Source: Protonemura montana
Lineage: Eukaryota; Arthropoda; Insecta; Plecoptera; Nemouridae
NCBI GenBank assembly: GCA_947568835.1
Contig: OX387607.1
Location: forward strand, 13,097,701 to 13,161,700
Direction of reading: 5' to 3'
Length of the DNA: 64,000 nt
Below are positions 23,201 through 34,399 of this stretch, one piece after another; position 1 is the first letter of the stretch, and each line of letters opens with the position of its first letter. A program made the translations under genes and the position numbers. Below the pieces are notes generated by a model. That model ran no database searches, had not been told where the DNA came from, and was given only the letters and a program-made list of their open reading frames with translations.

Positions 23201-25120
23201 GAGCATGACGTCATCGAACAGGTTTTAAACCTTGAGAGTATAACAATAGTGTATTAAGTTTGAAAAGTGTCGAGCTGTCAAAGATATCTACTAGCGAAGA
23301 GACTAAGCCCATAAACCAAATGATGTTACTTACCTGACGGCCTCCTTGGTCCTTCCCTGCAGGAGGCACTGGTGCCCCATCTCCGCCGCCGCCTCTGCAC
23401 TGCTTGGATCCAGCTTTGCGGCACGTTCTGCAAACCGGAACGTCTCCGCCAGAACGGCCGCATTCTCACCACACACACGCGAGAACAGGACCGCATTCTC
23501 CAGGAACACATTTGCGTTTTCAGGCTCGCGTTTCTCTGTCTCGGCAAAAAGCCTGCGCAAGCCTAGGCCAGCCTCTTCGTAGTTTGCTTCTTTGACCACC
23601 AAGGACAGCACCTGGTCATGTGACAGTGCTGAGGTCAATGGTATTTAATTTTTGTTCAACTTTGAACAGAATTGTGATTTCTAGCATGTCAATATTTTTA
23701 TCTAAAAAAATTGTTTAATTTATCAAATTTCAATGTCAAATTCGAATTTGTAGAAAAATATTCAAAATGAATCATGGGAAGATTTTCTTTAGATGGCCAC
23801 GAAGATAAATCATAGTCAGGAATTCCGTACCAGTGCACTCACTCGAGAATTGGGTGTAGGCTCCGCTTTTCTCTCAGTTTTGCATGTGTCAGTTGATTTT
23901 ACAGATAAATGTGTAAAAAAAAATTGTCAAGAGAAATGATTTGAAAGGATTTTCACACATATAAAAGGCTCATGAATAAAGGTCAAGTAGGTGGTCATAG
24001 CTCTTGGACTCCTTAGGAGAAGTCATATATATGTCTCTGGGTCTCACTCAAGCTTTCTTATAGTAATCACTACCCTTATGACTTTATTTTATTATTTACG
24101 TACCGCTTTTGGGATATTTTGGAGATTTTGAAGATTACCAAATTTCCACAGTTTTAATGACAAGAAAACTACCATCACTTGGATTAAAATTAAAATCCAT
24201 ATTGGATTATGAAATACTGATAATGACTTGGTGCATTGCCACACTTTACTCAAATGCATAGTAGGAAATAGCAATTTATTCTGTTTACAGCATTAATGTC
24301 CTCCGTTTTGAAAAATACTCGTGGCCGATTTTCTCAAGCGTGAATTTCTCTAAGAACTTGGCAAGCTCACCTTTATACGCAAGGCCTCCAGACACGATGG
24401 ATCCATCCCGAGTATCCGCCCCGCCGTATCCAGCGCAGCCTCCCAATTCCGAGCCGCCAGCTGCAACTTCATCTTCTCGACAAGTGGAGCAGCAAACGTG
24501 GGGAACCGGCCCGCAAGCTGGCTGACAACAACGATGGCACCGTCGTAATCCTTACCACGTTCCAGCAGCTTTGCTTTGGCGAAAGCGGCATCAACATTCC
24601 TTCGATTCCCTTCCAGCGCAGCATCCACGAATCGCCCTGCGTCTAGGGGGCGAGGCCCTGCAAGCTCTGTCCACGCTTTTGCTACCAGTCCATCCACAGA
24701 ATCCGAGACTGACTTGATGAGTCTGTCTGCATACTCCCCAGCCTTGGTCGGTTTTCCGAGGGCGAGCAGCACAACGGCAGCGTGGTACAGACCCGCCTCA
24801 CCTGCGCGTTTTCGTTCTAGCTTAAGACGCGAGTCCAGCGTCGCTAAAGCTTCTTTGTCAGCACTGCCGGCACGATTGTGCGCCCATTGCATCGCCACAA
24901 TCGCCCCTAGCATCACGTCAGGCTCACGTTGCAGGGCCTCGAGTTCACGGAGCCCTTCTGCCGGTTTCGAGCCCAAGACTAGTGACAAGCCATTGTACAG
25001 TTGAAAGGTGGCATTGCCTGGGAATCGTTTTAAGCCTTCGAGAGCGGCCTCCTGCATGGAGTGGAAGTGATGCTCACGGCAGTGGTAAAATACTTTTGCT
25101 TTCAAGTCGTTCACTTCCAT
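10731..25120 (-). CDS. TTC21B: tetratricopeptide repeat protein 21B / IFT139
   Basis: Sixteen coding exons (transcript order): 25120-24371, 23611-23334, 22449-22323, 21844-21664, 20904-20636, 19817-19654, 18591-18354, 17953-17718, 17036-16757, 15897-15715, 14936-14745, 14130-14012, 13515-13366, 12261-12069, 11638-11435, 11024-10731. All phases agree and give 1285 residues, against ~1316 in human. TPR helices run the whole length. Landmarks shared with the family are KLQLAARNWEAALDTA (exon 1), MAEIHLKHRKDK (exon 8), AMVMMADLAFRK (exon 11), QMPRARNQLKR and SCWILLADIYIQNGKYDMA (exon 15), and the terminal RIRKDVLDKARNNLR (exon 16). IFT139 is a peripheral subunit of IFT-A, which drives retrograde transport in cilia. 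In an arthropod this implies use in ciliated sensory neurons or sperm. The intron after exon 7 is GC-AG; the others are GT-AG. Introns carry a MITE, SINEs and microsatellites, but no exon is broken. Confidence 0.96.
12655..12750 (-). mobile_element. small 5S-SINE 3'-end fragment
   Basis: TTATTATTTATTTTGTTGAT followed by GGTGCTTAATGTACTGTTTCAACGACGGGGC-like sequence matches only the 3' tail of the SINE family. It lies in TTC21B intron 13. Confidence 0.4.
13679..13704. repeat. poly-A tract (~25 A) in TTC21B intron 12
   Basis: Uninterrupted A run. It could be a retroposon tail on the plus strand, but I see no recognisable element body upstream. Confidence 0.7.
15315..15480 (+). mobile_element. 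tRNA-derived SINE
   Basis: TAGAGCACTCAACCGG, ATTGGGAAGTCCCGGG and a B-box-like GGTTCGTATCC are arranged as in a tRNA, followed by an unrelated body. A second copy in opposite orientation is at about 20440-20590. The acceptor stem is not intact, so this is a SINE head rather than a tRNA gene. In TTC21B intron 10. Confidence 0.6.
17221..17272. repeat. (AGT)n microsatellite, ~17 units
   Basis: Uninterrupted AGT triplets inside TTC21B intron 8. Confidence 0.9.
18352..18353 (-). other. TTC21B: GC splice donor of TTC21B intron 7
   Basis: On the minus strand the exon end reads CAG followed by GCAAGT, the classical GC-AG donor consensus. No GT nearby keeps the frame. Joining to the acceptor before GCGTGCTGC at 17953 restores the family sequence PYYNQ-ACCKMAEIHLKHRKDK. 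Confidence 0.9.
19010..19423. mobile_element. foldback MITE with 7-bp target-site duplication
   Basis: The element spans 19017-19416. Its outer ends are CGTTGAGTGTAGG and the reverse complement. The inverted arms are about 150 bases each and nearly identical (for example CACTTAACGTGAACTTCCGG on the right pairs with the left arm), with a ~100-base AT-rich centre. GTAGAGG occurs directly on both sides (19010-19016 and 19417-19423) as the target duplication. There is no coding capacity, so it must be mobilised in trans. In TTC21B intron 6. The superfamily is unclear. Confidence 0.8.
20440..20590 (-). mobile_element. tRNA-derived SINE, second copy
   Basis: Reverse strand reads GCTCGGTTGGTAGAGTACC (A-box region), GATTGGGAAGTCC and GTTCGTATCC (B box). 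It matches the copy at 15315-15480. In TTC21B intron 5. Confidence 0.6.
20958..21077. mobile_element. short palindromic MITE-like repeat
   Basis: CGATTCTGTAACT...TTCCAGC...GTTGAGATGAGA is mirrored by TCTCATCTCAAC...GCTGGAA...AGTTACAGAATCG. Arms are ~40 bases with a few mismatches and a ~35-base loop. In TTC21B intron 4. Confidence 0.65.
21458..21537. repeat. perfect 40-bp tandem duplication
   Basis: Two identical adjacent 40-base units containing TTTTTACCCCCTACTGTC. No divergence is seen, so it is either recent or an assembly artefact. In TTC21B intron 4. Confidence 0.85.
22906..23230 (+). mobile_element. dispersed repeat with 43-bp sub-repeats and a CRE palindrome (copy 1)
   Basis: Shares about 300 bases with 53665-53975, including GTTCGACTGGGCATGTGACT sub-repeats at 43-base spacing, AAATTAATGC, GAGCTGGTGCA and CCCGGTGGAGAGC followed by ATGACGTCAT (23205-23214). 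No coding frame or known promoter boxes are seen. In TTC21B intron 2. Confidence 0.75.
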
Positions 25121-25209
25121 TTTTTAATTGTTTTAGACAAAGCTACCACTAAATACAGATCCTTTAAAGGCTAGCCTTGTACAAAAAGGCACTAAACACA
25201 TGGGCTAGT
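25121..25209 (-). promoter_or_regulatory. minimal interval between NATD1 stop and TTC21B start
   Basis: Only 89 bases separate the two same-strand genes. The TTC21B promoter must lie here or inside the NATD1 3' region, or the two are co-transcribed. No TATA box is evident. Confidence 0.4.
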
Positions 25210-25774
25210 TTAAGCTGCTACAATTTCTTTGTACTGAGGCAATGGGTTGTCACAAAAATACTTCTGCAAGTACTCGCAAGTGAGCTTCATCTTGTAGTTG
25301 TTTTCAATGCAGTATTCGAATGCACCCTGAAAGAGGAATATTTGTATAAAATACATTTTGCACACATAATTATGAGGTGTCAAAAAATCTTCAGATATCC
25401 TCTCACCTTTGCTAAGACCTTAGCAACTCCCAAGCCTTGGAAGGAGGCTGGAACTTCGGTGTGATAAAGATCCAGTGTCTTTGCATCAATTTTTTCGTAA
25501 CAGATAACAGCTCGTTCTGGAAATAGCAGATTATGACAGAGGTGAGCAAGCAGGTTAGCTGAATTTTTTTAGCCATTTCAGCACTCAAGACCAAAGACTA
25601 CTCGAGACCTTCTCTTATGATATTACCTTCCAACTGTTCGAGCTTTACGTAAAATCTTTTAGTAGCACAATCATGTTTCACTACAAGTTGAGCGGTAGAA
25701 AATGTTTTTGACGGACCTAACTGTTTACATGGTATCAGATCACGAGTCAAAAGTCTAGCAGACCGACGCAACAT
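25210..25774 (-). CDS. NATD1: NATD1-like GNAT-fold protein
   Basis: Three exons: 25774-25627, 25516-25407, 25326-25210; phases agree and give 124 residues (human NATD1 is ~113). Exon 1 begins [20 protein letters not shown], rich in Arg and hydroxyl residues with no acidic residue until position 12. This looks like a mitochondrial presequence, and vertebrate NATD1 lacks such a stretch. Exon 2 has [17 protein letters not shown] and the acetyl-CoA loop-like [12 protein letters not shown]. Exon 3 has [18 protein letters not shown], the family C-terminus. The family is a minimal GNAT-fold of unknown substrate, so I do not assign a reaction. Same strand as TTC21B and 89 bases from its start codon. 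Confidence 0.88.
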
Positions 25775-26289
25775 TTGTTAATAGGAAATATTCAAGGTAA
25801 CGAAAAGTCGATGTTGTGATTAATCAATAGTGGTAAACGAATGAGGTTATGAACTTGTTTGTTTGGTTTGGAACTTTGGAAAGCACTACCATAGTTCTAT
25901 GCGATGTTATTGCCGTGGTATAGTGCGTAGAGTGCATCGAGAGAAACGTCACTAGCAATACCGGACCCCAACAAGCGGCATATTCAGATTGAACTTGGCG
26001 GATATATATGTACCCTTCAAGAGACTACATGCCTTTACTGCTCCCCCAAACAGTTCCCAAACCTTTAAAAATACCTAACCCATTTACTGACAACACTCAA
26101 AAGTTAAAACCACATAAAAACCACGTGAATTGTTAAAACCATACTGATACCTTGATATAAAAAAAAAATGTGGACCAGCTTTTCTGACTAACTGAAACAG
26201 CAACATCATTTGCATTAACTAGTGAAATTATCGCCAGTCCACATTTCATTTTTTCCTTTCCTTACCTTCCTTTCTTGCTATCCATCCCA

Positions 26290-27115
26290 ACAAATGACAA
26301 TGCAATTAGTTTGTTGTACAGATGGCCTCGATTCACTGGAATTATCAAATCAAGTTACATTTCTCGGTCTCGAGTTAGACTCAAACCTAAACTCAAAGCT
26401 GCACACAACCAAACTTCAAGGGAAGCTAGCTGAACAATGTTAAGCTATGGGGTACTGAAGAAGCAAAATAATGCAAGAAAAATAATTGTTAGCGGGCTAT
26501 TCGAGTCTATTATGAGCTATGAATTCGTATCGGGGCAACTGCTCCACCTCAAAAAACAATCTCAGTCTAAAATAGGTCTATCCATGTCATACTAAATCTA
26601 AGACCAAAAAGACTTGGCGCAAGCCATTTATTAGATTAACCATTATGATTTTGCCTAACTTATACATCTATAAAATATTAACATCCTTAGAAAAAAACTC
26701 AGAACCATACTCGCAGCACTAAGGATAAGACAAATTTTGACCTCCATAAAGACTCATTTGCCCTCTCTCATTCGAACTTCCTACCAAATGAGCTGAAGAG
26801 GTCAAACATTGGCTTGTCCGAGAGCAAACTAAAAACATACTAATTGCTGCCGAGTGTTTCTCTTGTAAGGAATTTAAATCTATTATCAATCCTAAAGCTC
26901 AACTTCCCATATCTTCGACTATATATTTACTGTATTTATAAGGTAGACTAAAACTATTATCACTTTAAAATATTCTCAGAGTTTACGAATAAGGATTAAT
27001 AGTTGTTTCTCAGAGATATTATTTTAGTTACAAGTCTACCTAGGTTTACTGTATGTGCACATAACTGTCAACAACTCATGTATTGCACAAGATGAAAGAC
27101 AATAAGCAAACAAAC
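26290..27115 (+). mobile_element. degenerate non-LTR retrotransposon 3' fragment
   Basis: One frame reads VTFLGLELDSNLNSKLHTTK, the conserved VxFLGxxLD box after the RT palm. Later frames give a PNLYIYK-like thumb and an ELKRSN tail, so several frameshifts and stops are present. The catalytic palm is absent. It ends near 27110 with an A-rich tail. Dead copy. Confidence 0.65.
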
Positions 27116-28330
27116 ACATATGCTAGGTCATTTCAATCCCCATCGATAATCGTCATTAGATTGCAAAATTATTACCTTGGCACTCGGTGATCCCATTAGA
27201 CAAGTTTGTCCGCAACATCCAGCACGTACTCGCTAGAAACCTACATATTGCTGGAAAGGGATGAGAGGTATAATAAGCTCAGACTACCACCCCCTTGCAA
27301 TCCAAAGATATTTTAGAGCCAGAGGTCATGTAACTTAAATTCCAGTCATAAGAAATATGATTTTCCTAGCTCACAAAACTTCCCTTTAAATACAAGGGGA
27401 ATAAGGAGTGGAAGTTATAGGAAGTCCAGTTTTACAAGCACCACAAACTCGTAAAATTCCTCTTCATCCAAGGATCCCAATCAAATGGCTATAGGGTTGT
27501 ACATTTTTATATCACAACACAATATATAGAATGACAATAATATAGCCATCAAATACAATTCAAAGCTTTAGCAATATCTGAATAACTATTTACATGTTTG
27601 TGTTTACATGAATCTGCTGACTGAGAGAGTGATTCATTTGATATATACAAGCGTTTGTTCCGTGAGGCCAGTGGTCATGGCCGATTATAATCTGTAATTC
27701 GTGGAGATTATAATCAATCGCCCAGCATTCGCTTAACTTTGACGCGCGGAAACCATGAAAACCGAACATCGGGGCGGACCCCACGGGTGCAAACAGGAAC
27801 ATTATCTAGGCGAGCAACAAAGTCCTATGGCTTGTAAATTAGGTGACATGAATCTCAAAGCATCTGAGGAAACTCTACTCTCCCTGATGACTATCTGCTA
27901 TGACTTTAAGTTGGTTTTATTTACCACAAGATTACTTGTTCTAGACTCAAGGCAAGATATGAGAAAAAACGCAACATGAGAGAAGACAAAAAAAAATGGA
28001 CATGAAAACTAGTACAAAAAATCAACCTAATTTTGGCGACCCTCAAAGATGGACAAAGCGACAAAAAAACTACCGTTCTACACCAATCAAAACCTAACCA
28101 ACCTACCTAACGAATCATGAAACTGCTTCGAAGGAAACAACCTCTAGTAAGATCCTACAAAGACCAAAACTTGGACAGGAAGTCTAACGACAATGGACTT
28201 GTCCCCAAATTTTCCTTGACTTCTCTCATGTCACAAAAATGAATTAAGAATTATTAATATTTCCCGAACTCGAGACGCAAACAGCTTCTGAACTGACGTG
28301 ACGTTAAGCCCAGCAAAGCAAGCAATGAAA
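27115..28330. other. gene-poor stretch
   Basis: No supported gene, only short frames without motifs. Nothing to report. Confidence 0.4.
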
Positions 28331-29802
28331 TATGTTATCTAATAAACAAAAGTTCCCCATGTTTCCTCAGAGCCCCGATAAAACTCTCACAGCGCATTCT
28401 TGCTACAATTTTCAGAGCTTGAAGCAAGGTCTCCGAGTCGTGTGCAGAGTTCTCGTCGGAGTTCTCGTCGGTTGGAACGAGAGGAAGCCAAGACGCATCA
28501 GCTTCAAGCAGCGGCTCGTGAAGTGAACCTGAAAACAACAGAATAAAGTCACATTAGACTCGTTGATAGGGGCATGACGACTCTTGCACACAGTAACACA
28601 TGCTCCAGACGGTTATGTTTTCTTAGGGAAAAGTGCAAAACCAGTTCTTGAACAAAAGAAAACATTAGCTTTGTATGCTGGTCATGAACCTGTTTATCGG
28701 GTTTGGTTTTGTCAGCTGTTTTCTAGTGTTTGCATTGGGTCAAAATTCGGTGCAAAATGCAAACACGCTGTTGTACAGATCTTTAATTAGTTTTTGCTAA
28801 CATTGGACTGCTTCATCGACAGTGTAAAATGTGTGAAAAATTGCAGAGCTGGCAAACAGAACTATTTTCTCATGGAATTGAACGTAAATAACTTGGATAA
28901 AGATTGCGCAGATGTTTGTTCTTGGGGGCTGAAGGATTAACATAATATACTTGTGCCAGAAGTGGAGAGATGCGTAATTGAGTTTGATTACCACTGCGGT
29001 AAGTTTTTCGCGATTTAACTGAGGAAATTGTATAGCGATTGACAGCATGAATGAGAAAGAATTTATTACAAAAATTCCACTTCTTTGGATGAATTTGAGT
29101 TATTTTTACTTTAAGACTAGAGAAAGGCCATCTTTCAGCTTGAACCTAGGACAGACCATCCCTATGCTCTACTAAAATTATTCTATTTCATTTTATTATA
29201 AAGTGATAAAGTGAAGCTTTAGCAAAACTCCTAGACAGTGACAAAATGTCCCCAGTTCTCGACGAGAAATGTCTTTAAAAAGCCGATTCATAACAACGTG
29301 CCGAACACATCGAGGCGAGAAGTTATCAGAAGTGAGCCAATGCTAGAGCGAGAGATAACGTACTCGCATTGGAAAAGTAAAACGTGTCAAGGCTCATGCC
29401 GACTTACATCTATCGACGCTGCAATAGCGACGTCTTGATGACGCAGGTAGGAGATCGGATTCTGTCCTACCGCGACCAGCAATCGAATCGCGGACAGCGT
29501 TTCATCCAAACCAAGGCTGAGTGGAAACCTGCATGAAAAGAAAGACCGCAGATTAGTCAACACATTAATTTAGTTCCCACTAGACGGTCGCTAGCAACAA
29601 CTTTTGGAGTTTAAGTCCAAGTACGTGCCACGTAAGTTGGAGACTGGGGGTCGATTCCACGAATGGGAACAAATTCCCACTTGATTACGTTCCCACTTAT
29701 GAGCATTTCGAATTAAAATGTGAGCTTACAATGAAAGTTTTGGTTTAGAGTAGGGAGCTTGACACCCATGCAGTTTTAAAGTAATGTGGTAAAAGGCATA
29801 CT

Positions 29803-30232
29803 GGACCAAACGGTTTGGCATTTTGGAAACACCAATTCCCGTGAGATCACCGAAGTTAAGCAACACTGCGCTGACTCAGGTATTGGATGGGTGACCACCA
29901 TACACATGACCAGTTCTGTTCAGGAGAGAGGTTGGAGGGATGAAAGTTAGTACAGCAACTTCACTTGCCTTGCTTATCAACCTCTCGACAACATGGATTT
30001 GTGGAGGAATCCTGTTGCTCGCGTTGTACATCCTTCGGAAGGGACGTTAAGCCTTTGGCCCCTCTGGTGCTCTTCGACAGGAGTAGGGAAACACGGCACC
30101 AAGTTTCCCCTCCTCCCTTCTATACTAGGTTAGGTAAGGTTCACCATCATCCACTCATACACCGGCGCCATTAGACCAGTGCTGCATGGCCCATTGTCAA
30201 AACAGCGGGTCGTTAAACGCCACAAATAAAAA
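29803..30232 (+). mobile_element. 5S-derived SINE, near full length
   Basis: The head has GAGATCACCGAAGTTAAGCA and GGTATTGGATGGGTGACC, which align with the 5S rRNA internal promoter (AAGCTAAGCA...TTGGATGGGAGACC). The body holds CAACCTCTCGACAACATGGA and CTTCGGAAGGGACGTTAAGC. The 3' end is GGGTCGTTAAACGCCACAAATA followed by A. Confidence 0.8.
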
Positions 30233-31606
30233 AGCGTACCTGTAGTTTGGTTGTCTGGTATATTCCATCGTGAGTCTTTTGTCGGAGGGAAGTCGTATCG
30301 ATCTGCTTCCTCGAGGTCTTCATCAGCACTTTCCTTGATCGTGACCGAAAACTGCAGACTGCAGACAAAACAAAAAACACGTTAGTCACGAATCACGATT
30401 GCCAGCAGTTTGCAACGCCACTCGGGCGGGCAGATGTGAAATTTAAACTAGCAAATTACAATGGGAAGGCTCGTTTAGTGCAAGGCAAGTTGAAAGAATC
30501 GATTCCTTCAGCGGATTTATTGTGGAAAAAGCCGAGCGAATCGTGGCTTACCATTCGTCAGTCGAGCAGCGTGTCAATCTTCATTCTTCATCTGGGTCTC
30601 GGGCGCCGTAGTGTTTTGGGTGCCTATTCCGGAGCCTCGCGGTCAGCTGGGAATCGAAGGACAAAATTAAAACAAAAGTTAGGCAAACAAATTTCACCGG
30701 GCAGAAATGCACCGAGTTTCAAAACGTTCCCGATGCAATCAGAACGGTTGTTATGTTAATCTAGTCAAGAGTCAACATTGTTAAATAATTTGCAATATTT
30801 ATTTGTTGGCTCACCTTTGTTGCTCGGGTGACTGGCTAGGTACTGGGAGACGAACCAGGACCCTCTTCTAAAGTGCATTCCATCTGTGTTGGCGAGGTGA
30901 TGATCCAGTTGGTAGCCATGGGGCCGACGTTGCAATCGACCAGTCTAGTTGGTAGCAGTGTTCACATTGCAAATTGAATCCTGCTGCCGCTGTCAGACTC
31001 CAAACGTTACGTCCGCAACAATGAATTGAAAAAAATGTTTGTTAATGCCTGGCATTTGATTATCTAGCGCTGAAAGGTAAGGGGATCATAAGTTTCCTGT
31101 GACATGGATTAAAAAAATACAAGAAAAAGAAATAGAATTGCAAGTAAAAATCACATCAAACGCAATTAGGACAATCAGGTACAAAAACACAAGCATAGTC
31201 ACAAACAGATTCATTTACAAACATTGACACAAACACAAACATTTACAAACACAACAGTTCCTGATTCCATACTGTTTTTTCACTCCACGTTTCTTCCAGT
31301 TCAGATCATGCCCGCTACGTGGGACCGTAGTAAATAACGCCAGCAAACACGCAGTAATAACGCAAAACGAATCACAGTACCGAAGCGAGACCGTAATGAA
31401 CGCGGAAGAAAACGGCTGATGGATTAGACCTTTGAGAATGTGCGAGTGTGTGCGAGTGTGTGTGAGCTATCTTCTGGCATTCGTCCAATCTACCTCCAGC
31501 TCCTCCTGCTTCTTCCGGCATGCTTCTCAGCGTAGAGGCGATCGCTGACCTGAAAGATCGCCGAAGAGGCTGGAAAGGTAACTTTGGTGAATCTTGCAGC
31601 CGGCGA

Positions 31607-31662
31607 TGGAAGCTTGAAGCTGGGAGCTTGAAGCTGGGAGCTTGAAGCTGGGAGCATGAAGG
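31607..31662. repeat. 14-bp tandem repeat
   Basis: Three to four units of AGCTTGAAGCTGGG, sharing the GCTTGAAG/GAGC word of the heptamer minisatellites near 34 kb. Confidence 0.7.
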
Positions 31663-32820
31663 CGATAACTTAACACTAGAATTACTACAAGCCGTAATGT
31701 TACCCCAACCTACGCTGGCCGAAGCAGACCTTCCGTCTTGTGGCTAAAGTAGCTACCCACCAACCCTTTGTTGACCATCTGATGGTCCTGGTCCCCGCCT
31801 CGCATCTGAGTGATTAGACAAGGGGATCACTTGACGTCAATCATCCCCCCTTGCCTCCAGGACACCTCGAGCACGACCCTCCCTAGTACGAAACCCTCCC
31901 GAGAAAACCCAAGAGCCTCAGCCGTCAGGCCGTGCAAGGCCGAGGCCTTCAGTGTAGGCTGAGGGAAGGCAAGCCGTTGACCCTCTAGGAGTGATATCAC
32001 ACTCTGGGAGCTAGAGTAGAGAACGGCGTTGATGGATGCTCGAAGACTCGACGGCTCGTTGACTCGACGGCCTAACCCACCCCGAGGTCAGCAAACCCTC
32101 CTCGTCGTAGAGGGACGGTATACTACTGGGCTAATCCCGACCGCCGCAATACCTCCCACGACGCCCTACTCCTACAAAAACCCTCCCATTTATAACTGTT
32201 GGGCCCCAGGATTCCTCAATATCCTCCACCTTCCCTAACCCCACCAGCAGGCCTCCTGCCGAGCTAAGTTTCCTATTCCCACCCGTAGGCCAGTTACCCC
32301 ACTCGTCGCGATGGGATCTAAAGGGGATAAGGGGATCTACTTGGGCTTTCCCTTACTTATCCCCTGCCACAACCCACCATTTAGAACACACGACGCCCTA
32401 ACCTAGCGCTCCCACCCTTTAGCTGAGGAGTTCCCTCTCCATGCCCACATGCGGTTCAGAAGATGATGACTCTGAGACAGCGAGTGGACTCGTCGTTGTA
32501 GATGACTGCTACCTGTAGATACCTGATGCCTCACTGGTTGTGTGTGTGTGTATGTGAGGCCTTGTAGCGCCAACCCTAGACCACTTAGCAATCAGTTGAA
32601 CGCGAACTCCCCAGCCGACCGAGGTGACAGATTACGCGACCGCGTCCCGATTCCGATAGCGACAAGAATCGCGGGCGAGGCGCGGCGTTAGTCTCGGCGT
32701 TAGAGTCTCGGCGTTAGAGTCTCGGCGTTAGAGTCTCGGCGTTAGAGTCTCGGCGTCGAACTCGATTCGATCTCGGCGGGGCCTGCAACGATCCGATACA
32801 CTCAAATCAATAACCAGCCT
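31660..32820. other. GC-rich compositional island, non-coding
   Basis: Clearly richer in G+C and C-runs than the ~38-40% surroundings, with many CpG. Short open frames show no protein motif. It contains a GT microsatellite (~32540) and a 14-bp repeat (32690-32757). A CpG-island promoter or a foreign or repetitive insert are both possible. Confidence 0.4.
32690..32757. repeat. 14-bp tandem repeat, ~5 units
   Basis: Repeated GAGTCTCGGCGTTA, nearly perfect. Confidence 0.85.
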
Positions 32821-33984
32821 CAGTTTTCAGTTTTGATTTGATTGTGAAATTCAAATTATTCAAATGATTGACTGAATGATTATCTAAAGATGCCATCTTT
32901 TGAAGAAAGGCACATAGATGGTTAAAACTTAAAGAAACTAGCCAAGACGAGAGGAAATAAAACCCATGTTTGAAGCATATTGCAAAATGAAGAGAAATGT
33001 CAGAGCATTAAATTACTCACCTAAAGAAGGTAGCAGCGTCTCCATCTTAGCTTTCATGGGCTGTCAATGATCATCCATGTTCGTCGTGTTGCAGCCCTTG
33101 TGTTGGAGGCGTCCTTCAACTGAAAAACATACGCCATTAATAGACAATTTAACACATTACACAAGCTGTCTGTTTCATGGAATATTATTGTCATCGAGTT
33201 GTGTGATCTCGTTTGAAATAAATTGTACCTAGTCAGCCAATTTATCAAACTAGACTTGACGCAAAAAATAACTAAAAAAGTTGTGTATGGCAACTGAAAT
33301 GGAATATTTGAACTCTGAATTATTACAAGGTTCTGTGACCAGGGCAGCCTGTTGGGTGGACCACTATTTCAACTTACATGTGTTGACTGTGCATTAAAAG
33401 AGTAAAAAACAGCGCAGGGTCCAACAGAAGACGTAGCCTTGTAGGAACCGCGATGTGGACCTTCTTCAGCTGACAGCGTGGCCTGGCAGGAACCGCAGAG
33501 TGGACTTTGTTCAGCAGAGCAGTCGACGTCTTCTCGCGGGCCCACCGTATGACTCTTGGGCTGAATTGATAAATACAAATTAGGATGAGAATCTTCCTGA
33601 GGCTCACCACAATATATTAGCCTCATCATTGACTGCAGTCTCTTTAGCACAGTACACTTTGGATGCTCATCTCCACTTTGAAAGGTCAAGTGGAGACCAA
33701 AACAAGGAAAGCATCTATTGTGTGTTTTGTAGCAAGTTTTTGTAACAATTCACACAAAATGTGCGTGATATGTTTGATTGCCACTCTGCCATAACACAGT
33801 TTTGGCTGAAAAATTTGTTGCAAGCAAATACTTGGTTGGTGTGATCAATTTGATCAATGCAAACCCGCAAACAAGGTTTCCTTACACTCCAACAAGCTTA
33901 TATTGATGCCAGTAGAAAGGTACCTGGTAATGTTTGGTTTGCAGCAATGCTTGAAACTTCAAGTTCCAAGTCTCTTTCCTGAAG

Positions 33985-34255
33985 CCTGAGCACCTGTAGC
34001 CTGTAGCCTGTAGTCTGTAGTCTGTAGTCTGTAGCCTGTAGCCTGGAGACTGAAGACTGGAGCCTAGAGTCTGGAGCCTGAAGCTTGGAGCATGTAGCCT
34101 GGAGACTGGAGCCTGGAGTCTGAAGCCTGGAGTCTGGAGCCTGAAGCTTGGAGCCTGGAGCCTGTAGCCTGTAGCCTGTAGCCTGGACCCTGTAGCCTGG
34201 AGCTTGGAGCCTTCAGCTAGCAGTTCGGATCTCGACCCCGGGCTCGAGTATGAAA
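33985..34255. repeat. heptamer minisatellite, block A
   Basis: About 30 units of CCTGTAG / CCTGGAG / CCTGAAG. Ends in GCCTTCAGCTAGCAGTTCGG and CTCGACCCC, also found after block B. Because 7 x 3 = 21, the minus strand stays open with a seven-residue peptide period; this is composition, not a gene. Confidence 0.85.
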
Positions 34256-34399
34256 AAAACAAAACAAAAAACGTCCTGTCATAAAAAGAGGTTGTCAGAA
34301 AAGCATGACATTTTATCTTGTGATGAACTTGCAAAATGAAATCAGATCGTGACAGGATTATATGCGAATACGTACTAAAGCCCGTTCAGGCAATAAACT

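Larger units (their letters stand above)
28335..33690 (-). other. unresolved exon-like blocks, possible minus-strand gene or lncRNA
   Basis: Several blocks have good splice signals on the minus strand: 33119-33021 (ATG at 33057, donor GTGAGT), 33553-33373, 30360-30241 (GTACGC donor), 29530-29424 (donor GTAAGT), 28528-28335. The ATG exon (MKAKMETLLPSLG) is in phase with the 28528 exon (SLHEPLLEADASWLPLV..., ending FIGALRKHGELLFIR), giving ~77 residues. The two middle blocks do not fit this phase. I recognise no family. Either a real small gene with alternative exons or a non-coding transcript. Confidence 0.25.

Noticed and set aside
24576..25004. 142-codon plus-strand frame
   Set aside because: Antisense shadow of TTC21B exon 1.
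29803..29910. Genuine 5S rRNA gene
   Set aside because: Only the internal promoter half resembles 5S; the 5' and 3' stems are absent and a common non-5S body follows in each copy.
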